Shown: positions 33,344-40,580 of the stretch, piece after piece
Position numbering within the stretch: the first letter of the stretch is position 1
How the letters are laid out: each line of letters starts with the position of its first letter
Assembly: GCA_017615435.1 (NCBI GenBank)
Contig: JAGAAF010000011.1
Coordinates: forward strand, 1 to 40,580
Length of the DNA stretch: 40,580 nt
Source of the DNA: Bacteroidales bacterium
GTDB lineage: Bacteria > Bacteroidota > Bacteroidia > Bacteroidales > UBA932
Direction of reading: 5' to 3'
The notes under the pieces: model-generated
Seen by the model: only the letters and a program-made list of their open reading frames with translations
Told to the model about the DNA's origin: nothing
Databases searched by the model: none
Position numbers and translations under genes: made by a program

Positions 33344-34759
33344 ATGAAAAGATATCTTTTGATTGTTTGCGCACTCCTGTGCGGCGTCGTGTCCGGGTGC
33401 AGCGATCCGGCAGATGAGCAGGGAGGAGAGCAGAAGGAGCAGGTAGGACCTGGCCCCAGCGGCAATACGGTAAGCGTTTCGCTCACCGCTGAGGCGTCGT
33501 TCAATCAGTCACATATAGCAATCGCCACCCTCACACTGTCCGGTGTTTCCAAATCGGATGTGACAGTGAAGCTAGGCAACGGCACCGTCGAGGAAGGTAA
33601 AACGCGTATTCCGGCCGATTTCGACAGGCAGGTAACCATCGCCGCCGGCGAAACGACTGCTACGGTGCAGGTAAAGGCGGACGTGATGGGCGTGAAGGAG
33701 GGCGAATACCAGTTTGCGCTCAAGATCAATTCCGCAACCGGAGCGGATGTCGGAGAACCTTCCACAGCTTTTATCAATCTCTCTTACGTGTACGTCCCGG
33801 AAGTCACCATCTATGCTGACGCCCAGTTTGCGGCTTCGCGTGAAGCAAAACTCACCCTGGCACTGGCAAAAGCCTCTAATAAGGATGCCACGGTAACCCT
33901 TGCGCTCGACCCTGCTTCCGAGGCTGAAGCAACTTTCCCTGAAAGTGTAACGATTCCTGCAGGAGAAACAAGCAAGGATGTCACCGTGACTGTGACCGTG
34001 CCCGACGACATCAAGGCGGGATCATATCCAGTCATTATTGAGATAGCGTCCACTGACGGCTGCATCCCCGGCAGGACATCAAGCGTCACGATCAACCTTA
34101 ATTATCCTTTCGGTTCGGTAGTCACTATTGACGGGGAGTTCGAAGACTGGGCGGGCGCTTTGGAGTGGCCTACGCCGGCAGATGCCGACTACATAGGCAT
34201 CCGTACCCTCAAACTTGCGGCTTCTTCCCGAAAACTGTACATCTACTTCGAGATAGTCGAGCCTTCGCCGGAGAACTTCAATATGTTCCCTATGCCGATA
34301 GATATCTTCCTGGATACCGACGGAAGTTATGCTACCGGCGGTAAGCTCACGTCTACGGACAACGATACACCTACCCTGCCTTATGTGGATTCGGGACTCA
34401 GTTGGTATTTTGAGATGTCCAATGTGCACGAAGGTCAGGACTACATAGACTTCACTTACGGGGCCTACAAGTACACCGGTAATGATGGAGATACAATCTG
34501 GCATCTGGAAAACATCACGGGCACTTACGGCTCGGATGAGATGTATGGCGTCGGCGTTCTTGGCCCGGACGGCGTCGGCCGTATAGAAATTCAGATAGAC
34601 AGAAAGTTCTTCGAACTGGTGAACCTGCAGGCACAGGTGGGTGTCAAGGTTATGAACGGAAACGGTGGATGGGCCTGCTACGGCCTTGCTCCTATGGGCA
34701 ATGGCAGCAACAGGGTTGATATGGCTTTAATTAATATGCCCGAATATGATGCGAGTTAA
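33344..34759 (+). CDS. SusE-position lipoprotein with Calx-beta-like domains and a CBM9-like end (copy 2)
   Basis: A 471-residue lipoprotein; ATG 33344 gives Cys19 (VVSGC), 11 bases after SusD. Layout repeats copy 1: two Calx-beta/DUF1735-like domains (VTIAAGETTATVQVKADVMG; VTIPAGETSKDVTVTVTVPD) and a CBM9-like module opening VVTIDGEFEDWAGALEW. The C-terminal module has diverged more from copy 1 than the first two domains have, hinting at a different ligand. Its last 14 bases overlap the start of paralogue c, as in module 1. Confidence 0.85.
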   Translation: MKRYLLIVCALLCGVVSGCSDPADEQGGEQKEQVGPGPSGNTVSVSLTAEASFNQSHIAIATLTLSGVSKSDVTVKLGNGTVEEGKTRIPADFDRQVTIAAGETTATVQVKADVMGVKEGEYQFALKINSATGADVGEPSTAFINLSYVYVPEVTIYADAQFAASREAKLTLALAKASNKDATVTLALDPASEAEATFPESVTIPAGETSKDVTVTVTVPDDIKAGSYPVIIEIASTDGCIPGRTSSVTINLNYPFGSVVTIDGEFEDWAGALEWPTPADADYIGIRTLKLAASSRKLYIYFEIVEPSPENFNMFPMPIDIFLDTDGSYATGGKLTSTDNDTPTLPYVDSGLSWYFEMSNVHEGQDYIDFTYGAYKYTGNDGDTIWHLENITGTYGSDEMYGVGVLGPDGVGRIEIQIDRKFFELVNLQAQVGVKVMNGNGGWACYGLAPMGNGSNRVDMALINMPEYDAS

Positions 34760-35798
34760 ACATTTGATGATTATGATGGTCGCGAGTCTTCTCCTGTTCT
34801 CTTGCGGACAGGGGAAGAAGAATAGCGAGCCTTATTTCCAACTTCGCGGAATCTGCGTTGCTTGGGACGACGTTACTGCCGACCCTTCCATTATCGACTG
34901 GCTGGGTATGATGAAAGAGACCGGGATGAACACCATAAGCGTCTTCGGTAAGGACTATCAGAGCCCGGAGTACTATGAACTCAAGCAGAAGATAATCGAT
35001 ATGGGCATAGACTTCGAATACGAGGAACACGGTATGACGTGGATGCTTCCTCGCGAACTTTTCGCCGAGCATCCGGAATACTTCCGTATGAACGAGAAGG
35101 GAGAAAGGGTGCCGGACTACAACGGCTGCCCGTCTTCCCCGGGAGCCCTGCAGGTGGTGTATGAGAACGTGAAGAAGATGGAGGCAAAGTATCGCCCTAG
35201 CAACCACAAGTATTACTTCTGGCTGAACGACGGCGGAGACAAATGCCATTGCCCGGAGTGTGAGAAGATGAATCTCGCGGATCAGGGACTGCTGTTCGAG
35301 AACGCTATGATCAAGGGCCTCCGCGAAGTGGACCCCGAGGCTATGCTTGCTCATCTCGCTTATGACAAGACTTCTCCCGCCCCCACTTGCGTGAAGCCTG
35401 CGGAAGGCATTTTCCTGGAGTATGCTCCTATCGACCGCTGCCACGAAAGGCCGCTTACGGACAGCACCGCCCGTTGGGTGGACCGCCCGCGCTGGTGCAA
35501 CGGAGAGTATCTGCAGATGCTCAAAGACAATCTGGCGTGGTTCGGCGCCGAGAATGCGCAGATTCTGGAATACTGGCTGGACGATTCGCTCTTCAGTATG
35601 TGGACCAAGCCCCAGAAGCCTGTGCGCTGGAGCAAGGAAGTGTTTGATGCCGACCTCGAACTCTATGCTTCCCTCGGTATCCGGAACATAACCTGTTACG
35701 GCGCCTGGATTGACGATTATTATGTAAAGACTTACGGGGATATTTCCTTCGTGAAATACTACGGAAAATCTCTCAGGGATTACCGTCCCAAGAAATAA
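34746..35798 (+). CDS. DUF4838 lipoprotein, short form (paralogue c)
   Basis: A 350-residue lipoprotein, Cys20 in LLFSC. It is the module 2 counterpart of paralogue a: no linker, WDDVTADPSIIDWLGMMKET near the start, FEYEEH, FRMNEKGERV, NDGGDKCHCPEC, FLEYAP and AQILEYWLDDSLF. Asn-Asp-Gly-Gly-Asp replaces the Phe/Asp forms in the other copies, and LEYAP replaces LEFAP. The start overlaps the SusE-like gene by 14 bases, so translation is probably coupled. Two bases separate it from paralogue d. Confidence 0.82.
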   Translation: MMRVKHLMIMMVASLLLFSCGQGKKNSEPYFQLRGICVAWDDVTADPSIIDWLGMMKETGMNTISVFGKDYQSPEYYELKQKIIDMGIDFEYEEHGMTWMLPRELFAEHPEYFRMNEKGERVPDYNGCPSSPGALQVVYENVKKMEAKYRPSNHKYYFWLNDGGDKCHCPECEKMNLADQGLLFENAMIKGLREVDPEAMLAHLAYDKTSPAPTCVKPAEGIFLEYAPIDRCHERPLTDSTARWVDRPRWCNGEYLQMLKDNLAWFGAENAQILEYWLDDSLFSMWTKPQKPVRWSKEVFDADLELYASLGIRNITCYGAWIDDYYVKTYGDISFVKYYGKSLRDYRPKK

Positions 35799-35800
35799 GT

Positions 35801-36955
35801 ATGAAACGTTTCCTTTCAGTACTGTCGCTGCTCATATTGCTACTACCCGCGTGCACTCCGAAGGAAGACGACAACTCCGCACGGAATGGATGGGAAGATA
35901 TGTTCAAGCCGGATGAACCGGATACACCGGATCCCGGCGGCGATCCTGGATACGATCCGGATTCCGGTGAGAAGTGGTTCAAGATGATCGGCATCATCTG
36001 CTGCTGGACGGATGTGTCGAAGCGCTCGAAACTTGACTATATAGACATAGCCAAGCGCACCGGCATCAACTGCTTCAGCATCTACAACGCCGATATGCGT
36101 TCCGACGTCTGGAAGGCCTACACCGGCGAGTGCGCCAGGAACGGCATCGATATCGAGTTCGAAGAACATATGCTTGGATGGTTGCTGCCTCGCGACCTCT
36201 ATAACAGGGGCGTGGATGCGGACGGGACTAATTTCAACGATTACTACAGGATGAACGACAATGGTATCCGCGTCAATGACGTGAACGGCTGCCCTTCTTG
36301 TCCGGCCGCCCTGGACACCATACGTCAGCGCGCCCATTATATAGCTGAACACTACCGCTCCACAAACAACAAGTATTATTGCTGGCTGGACGACGGAGGC
36401 GATATCTGTCACTGCTCGAAGTGCAAAGACCTCAATCCGGCGGACCAGGCCCTCATTTTTGAGAATGCGATAATCGAGGGGCTACGGGACGTCAACCCAG
36501 ACGCCACCCTCGCGCATCTGGCGTATTTCAATACGGTGGAGGCGCCGAAGAAGACCAAGCCGGCGGAAGGCATATTCCTTGAGTTCGCGCCCATTGACCG
36601 CGACCACTACCATCCGCTTTCCGACACCTTCGCTTCGGGGAAGGATGGCCGCACGCACGGCCAGTACCTCAAAGCCTTGTCGGACAACCTGAAGGTTTTC
36701 CCCGTGCAGACCGCTCAGGTGCTCGAGTACTGGCTGGACTGCTCCCTCTTCAGCAACTGGGACGAATCCAATCTTCAGGAAGTCTACTGGAACCAGCAGA
36801 TGTTCGAGGACGACATAAAGACTTATGCCTCCTACGGCATACGAAACATCACCACCTACACTTCCTACATAAGCGCAAAATATGTGGAGAAGTTCGGGTA
36901 TCCCTACTGCATAGACCGCTATGCGGAGTATCTGCGTGATTATGTAAAGAAATAA
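35801..36955 (+). CDS. DUF4838 lipoprotein, long form with acidic linker (paralogue d)
   Basis: A 384-residue lipoprotein with Cys18 (LLPAC), then an acidic Asp/Pro/Gly linker (about 37-60) as in paralogue b. DUF4838 motifs: FEEHMLGWLLPRDL, YRMNDNGIRV, LDDGGDICHCSKC, FLEFAPIDRD and VLEYWLDCSLF. It has a short insertion (NRGVDADGTNFNDYY) between LLPRDL and YRMN that the other three lack, next to the presumed active face. It closes module 2, four bases before the DUF5107 gene. Confidence 0.82.
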   Translation: MKRFLSVLSLLILLLPACTPKEDDNSARNGWEDMFKPDEPDTPDPGGDPGYDPDSGEKWFKMIGIICCWTDVSKRSKLDYIDIAKRTGINCFSIYNADMRSDVWKAYTGECARNGIDIEFEEHMLGWLLPRDLYNRGVDADGTNFNDYYRMNDNGIRVNDVNGCPSCPAALDTIRQRAHYIAEHYRSTNNKYYCWLDDGGDICHCSKCKDLNPADQALIFENAIIEGLRDVNPDATLAHLAYFNTVEAPKKTKPAEGIFLEFAPIDRDHYHPLSDTFASGKDGRTHGQYLKALSDNLKVFPVQTAQVLEYWLDCSLFSNWDESNLQEVYWNQQMFEDDIKTYASYGIRNITTYTSYISAKYVEKFGYPYCIDRYAEYLRDYVKK

Positions 36956-36959
36956 CCAT

Positions 36960-39872
36960 ATGAAAAAGTACCTGACTGCATTCGCGCTGCTGCTTGTCTG
37001 CCTGGGCGCAGCGGCACAGACCGTGACGGTGAAAGACACGGTGATGCGAACTTATAATTATTCCGATCCGGATCCTGTGGCAAGGACCGACAGGGTATAT
37101 CCCTACACCAGGTTCAACAACTTCTCTTTCAATCCGGTGGACCGGACGTGGAAGATGGTGGTCCTGGAGAACGAGTATCTTCGCGTGAAGATTTTCCCCG
37201 AGATAGGCGGTAAGATATGGTCTGTCTACAACAAAAAGCAGGGGAACGAACTCTTTTACGACAACGATGTCGTGAAGTTCAGGGAAATCTCCCTTCGCGG
37301 CCCTTGGACCAGCGGCGGAATAGAGTTCAACTACGGTGTGATAGGTCACGCTCCGTCCACAGCGCACCCCGTGGACTGGAAGACGGAGACGAATGCGGAC
37401 GGCAGCGTGAGTTGCTACATAGGCGTTACCGAACTCCTGTCCGGCAGCCGCTGGACCGTGGAAATAAACCTTCCCAAGGACGCGGTGTGGGTCAGGACTT
37501 CATCCTTCTGGCACAATTATTCCGGAGAGTACCAGCCTTACTACACCTGGGCCAACTCCGGCGTGACCGCCACCGACGATATGCAGATTATTTTCCCGGC
37601 TGACTACACGATCGGTCATAACGGAAAAACCAGCCCCTTCCCCTATGACGGAGGTCGTGACCTTCGCAACTATAGCGAGCAGCGTTTCGGAATGGACAAG
37701 TCTTTCCATCCCGGCGGCTCGCACAAGGGCTATTTCGGCATTTATTATCCCACCGGTGATTTCGGTATGCTGCACTATGCCCTCAGGGACGAAAAACTCG
37801 GCCGTAAGTATTTCAGTTGGGCGCAGTCGGAGCAGGGAAGTATCTGGGTGGACCTTCTGACCGACGGGCGTCCCCAGTACATAGAGCTTCAGTCCGGAAG
37901 GCTGTTCAACCAGAACGATATGTCCAGTGTGGAGACTCCCTACAAGCAGTTCCTGTTCGTTCCTTACGGGTCGGATTCTTGGAGTGAGTATTGGCTTCCT
38001 TTTGCTGGGATCGGAAATGTCTCGGATATGACACTTCGCGCCGTAGTGAATGTGGAAGGTGACGCAGGGAAGTATGAGATTTCCGTCTATCCGCTTCAGA
38101 ACCTCAGCGGGAAACTTGAAATCCTGGATGCTGAGGGCAAGGTTATGGCCGCATCGGATTGTTCCCTTAAGCCGGCCGAGCCTTTCAAGGCTTCATACAG
38201 CCTTTCCGCAGCTCCCGCCACCATCACCGTGGCCGGGCGTCGTATCTATTCGTCCGATCAGCAGATCACTGACCGCCCGCACCAGATCAATTCCCAGTTC
38301 AGTCTGCAGAGCGCCGAGGGACAGGCCGTATGGGCGGAGTACCTCTATGGTATGAGGGAGTATCCGGCTGCCGAGGTGAAGGTCGACAGGGCGCTTGAGC
38401 TGAATCCATCGCTCGTGAGCGCGCTCAATATCAAGGGCCTGCTCCTTGCCCGCAGGCTCAAGGATGCCGAGGCCTACGAGTGCTGGAACAAGATCCTTGC
38501 GATAGACGAATACAATCCGCAGGCGAACTACAACAGCGGACTTGTCGCGCTTCGCATTGGCAAGGTCTACGACGCAATGGACCGCCTGGAACTCGCCGCC
38601 CTTACTCCTGAACTCAGAAGCGCCGCCTACACTCGTCTGGCCGCCATCAACTTCAAACTTGGTGAGAAGGAGATTGCTGAGGAGTATGCCCGTAAGAGCC
38701 TGATCGGCAACGCGAACAACATTTCCGCCTATCAGATTCTTTATCAGATAGATCCCGATCCTGTTATTCTTGAGAGCATATCCGGAATCGATCCTCTGTG
38801 CCATTTCCCCGATATGGAGAAAATGCTTGCAGGCGCTCTTTCGAAAGAAGCGATGAGCGCGACGATCCAGGAGGAACTCAAGGGGCAGAATTACTACGAG
38901 TATGCCTGCTTCTACCATTCACTCGGTCTTGATGACAAGGCTCTTGCGGTCTTGGAAGCATCTCCGGACAACGACATCCTGATTGGTCTGTGGAGAGCAT
39001 ATTTCAAGGGTGACACATCCCTTATAGGCTCCGCAGAAAAAGAGAGTATGGACTATGTCTTCCCGTCCAGGGAACTTTCTGCGGAAGTGCTAGGATGGGC
39101 GGTGGACAACGGCGGTACCTGGAAGAGCAAGTACCTTCTCGCGATGCTGATGGATTCTCTGGGAGACAAGGAGACAGCCAAGTCCCTGATGGTCGATGAA
39201 AACGTGCCTTACGCCCAGTATTATGCTTACCGCGCAACGCTTAGCGGAAACCGTGCGGACCTTCAGAAGGCCTACGATCTTGACCGCAATCAGTGGAGAT
39301 TCCGCAACAATCTGGCGAAAAAGTACTACGACGAAGGCAACTATGCCAAGGCCATAGAACTCACGGGCAAGTACTACAACAAGCACAAGGACAATTTCCA
39401 TATCGGAGACACCTATGCGAAGTCTCTCATCGCCGCCGGTGATTATGCCACTGCGGAAAAAGTGTTGGACAACATCCGCATTCTTCCCTTCGAGGGACAG
39501 AGTGGAAGCCGTGTGCTTTACCGCAACGTAAAACTCCAACTTGCTGCCGCGCTTGCCGATAAGGGCAATATCAAAGCCGCGCTTGCCAAAGTGAATCAGG
39601 CCCGTCAGTGGCCTATGTCCCTGGGAGTGGGAAGACCGTATGACGACCTCGTGGACGAGAGGACCGAAGATTGGCTGGATGCAGTCCTTTACGCGCGTCT
39701 CGGAGACGGACAAAAGGCCTCCGGGTATCTGAACAAACTTTTGCAGAAAGATCCCGCAAACGACTGGGAGGCTCTCTACAACAAGGCTGTCACCAAGTCG
39801 GGAAAGAAGTATCCCGCCTTGGCCCCAATGGTCCGTGCAGGAGAAGTTCCGGTGGATAAAAAACTGTTCTAA
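36960..39872 (+). CDS. DUF5107 and tetratricopeptide-repeat protein
   Basis: A 970-residue exported protein. Signal peptide to about residue 19 (LGAAAQ). Residues about 50-370 are DUF5107, a galactose-mutarotase-like beta-sandwich: LENEYLRVKIFPEIGGKIWS, FNYGVIGHAPS and HKGYFGIYYPTGDFGM. From about residue 455 to 950 run TPR-like helix pairs (EYPAAEVKVDRALELNPSLV, AEAYECWNKILAIDEYNPQA, AKAIELTGKYYNKHKDNF). DUF5107-TPR proteins occur in polysaccharide loci; the mutarotase-like domain may handle released sugar, but no activity is proven to my knowledge. Only module 2 is followed by such a gene. The start is four bases from paralogue d, so it belongs to the same transcript. Confidence 0.82.
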   Translation: MKKYLTAFALLLVCLGAAAQTVTVKDTVMRTYNYSDPDPVARTDRVYPYTRFNNFSFNPVDRTWKMVVLENEYLRVKIFPEIGGKIWSVYNKKQGNELFYDNDVVKFREISLRGPWTSGGIEFNYGVIGHAPSTAHPVDWKTETNADGSVSCYIGVTELLSGSRWTVEINLPKDAVWVRTSSFWHNYSGEYQPYYTWANSGVTATDDMQIIFPADYTIGHNGKTSPFPYDGGRDLRNYSEQRFGMDKSFHPGGSHKGYFGIYYPTGDFGMLHYALRDEKLGRKYFSWAQSEQGSIWVDLLTDGRPQYIELQSGRLFNQNDMSSVETPYKQFLFVPYGSDSWSEYWLPFAGIGNVSDMTLRAVVNVEGDAGKYEISVYPLQNLSGKLEILDAEGKVMAASDCSLKPAEPFKASYSLSAAPATITVAGRRIYSSDQQITDRPHQINSQFSLQSAEGQAVWAEYLYGMREYPAAEVKVDRALELNPSLVSALNIKGLLLARRLKDAEAYECWNKILAIDEYNPQANYNSGLVALRIGKVYDAMDRLELAALTPELRSAAYTRLAAINFKLGEKEIAEEYARKSLIGNANNISAYQILYQIDPDPVILESISGIDPLCHFPDMEKMLAGALSKEAMSATIQEELKGQNYYEYACFYHSLGLDDKALAVLEASPDNDILIGLWRAYFKGDTSLIGSAEKESMDYVFPSRELSAEVLGWAVDNGGTWKSKYLLAMLMDSLGDKETAKSLMVDENVPYAQYYAYRATLSGNRADLQKAYDLDRNQWRFRNNLAKKYYDEGNYAKAIELTGKYYNKHKDNFHIGDTYAKSLIAAGDYATAEKVLDNIRILPFEGQSGSRVLYRNVKLQLAAALADKGNIKAALAKVNQARQWPMSLGVGRPYDDLVDERTEDWLDAVLYARLGDGQKASGYLNKLLQKDPANDWEALYNKAVTKSGKKYPALAPMVRAGEVPVDKKLF

Positions 39873-39878
39873 ATTATT

Positions 39879-39886
39879 TATCTTTG
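39879..39886 (+). promoter_or_regulatory. Promoter -7 box (TATCTTTG) for the AsmA-like gene
   Basis: TATCTTTG, 26 bases before the ATG at 39913, in the 40-base gap after the PUL. It suggests the AsmA-like gene is a separate unit. Confidence 0.5.
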
Positions 39887-39912
39887 TGAAGACCTTGTAG
39901 TTCTCACGAAAG

Positions 39913-40580
39913 ATGAAGCGTAAAGGAAAGTGGTGGAAGATCATACTTATTGTGCTCGCCGCGCTCATTGTGCTTATTATGAGCGCGGTGCACACTGTGC
40001 TTTACACCCGTGTAAAGGATAAGTTGATAACCAAGTACACTGAACCCGTACTCGAAGGTAAAGTGCGGGTTGACAAGATACGTGTAAAGTTATTGACGAC
40101 ACTCCCGGACTTTTCTCTTTACATTTTTAACACTTCGCTGACAAGGCCCGTCACTCAGGATACCGTGCTGGCAATAGACCGCGTTCAGGCAAAGTTGAAC
40201 CTGTGGTCTTTGATCAAGGACGGATGTCTCGATTTGCACGACGCGGGTATATTCGGGCTTTACGCGAATGTCGTGCCTTCCGATACTTCTCTGCTGAAGC
40301 CTTCGGGTCCGAAGGAGGAGAAGGATCCCGAGCCGCTGAATCTGCCGCATTTCAGGGCGGATTTCACACTGGCGGACACTCATCTGTATTTTGCTGATCT
40401 GGTGAAGGACGGCTCGCTGGAGTTTAACCTCAAGGGCGCTAACTCCAAGGAGAACGTGCTGGATGCAGACCTGACTGGTTTCAGCCTCAAAGCGCTGGGG
40501 CTCACGCTCGATGCGACCGTGCTCGGTCGCGACCTGCTGGGCGAGAACCCGCAGGTCGACCTGGATGCCGACGCGCTTGC
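39913..40580 (+). CDS. AsmA-like protein, 3' end cut by window edge
   Basis: The frame is open from ATG 39913 to the end of the window (222 codons). The N-terminus has three Lys/Arg, then one membrane segment (IILIVLAALIVLIMSAV). The following LITKYTEPVLEGKVRVDKIR, LLTTLPDFSLYIFNTSLT and VQAKLNLWSLIKDG are typical of the AsmA N-terminal domain, whose members span the periplasm and help lipid transport or outer-membrane assembly. Its own promoter and housekeeping character place it outside the PUL. Confidence 0.85.
   Translation, partial: MKRKGKWWKIILIVLAALIVLIMSAVHTVLYTRVKDKLITKYTEPVLEGKVRVDKIRVKLLTTLPDFSLYIFNTSLTRPVTQDTVLAIDRVQAKLNLWSLIKDGCLDLHDAGIFGLYANVVPSDTSLLKPSGPKEEKDPEPLNLPHFRADFTLADTHLYFADLVKDGSLEFNLKGANSKENVLDADLTGFSLKALGLTLDATVLGRDLLGENPQVDLDADAL

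Overview
The window is chromosomal DNA of a Bacteroidales-type Bacteroidota. The evidence is SusC/SusD pairs, a FecI/FecR regulator pair, Bacteroidota-only families (HU-CCDC81, DUF4922, DUF6515, DUF4838, DUF5107) and repeated TAnnTTTG promoter boxes. Most of it is GC-rich and looks like a gut or rumen commensal; I cannot name genus or species.

Layout. 2-3376: tail of a RhuM-like/PLD-like gene, a FISUMP-like lipoprotein, a LiaF-like membrane protein, a low-molecular-weight tyrosine phosphatase and a nitroreductase. 3377-4133: gene-free, full of inverted and direct repeats. 4170-7501: an AT-rich island between two identical 43-bp copies of the 3' part of tRNA-Asn; it carries a truncated lipoprotein gene, a small unknown gene and a five-repeat Big_2 (Ig-like) surface lipoprotein, and no integrase. 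7460-7533: the intact-length tRNA-Asn. 7665-11684: tight run HU-like / Nudix / DUF4922 / DUF6515. 11686-14561: murI, divergent prfB and an unknown membrane protein. 14694-15917: a RAYT-type transposase gene between two similar promoter copies. 15944-18220: class I fumarase and a CBM9-like lipoprotein.

18222-39872 is a polysaccharide utilization locus. An ECF sigma factor and FecR anti-sigma factor precede a five-gene module (SusC, SusD, SusE-like lipoprotein, short DUF4838 lipoprotein, long DUF4838 lipoprotein), which is then repeated in full in the same order with diverged sequence. A DUF5107/TPR protein closes the locus and an AsmA-like gene follows. Only the first SusC carries the STN signalling domain, so one sensor probably serves both copies. 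The DUF4838 family has been linked to endo-acting glycosidases of N-glycan loci (GH163, from memory), so a host- or plant-glycoprotein glycan is a possible substrate; this is inference.

A window-wide signal stands out. The tetranucleotide CATG is almost missing from the GC-rich core: I found one in about 20 kb of PUL DNA, where random expectation is several dozen. It is present at ordinary density in the tRNA island (nine copies in about 3.2 kb) and around the RAYT gene. This marks the two mobile segments as recent arrivals and suggests host selection against CATG.
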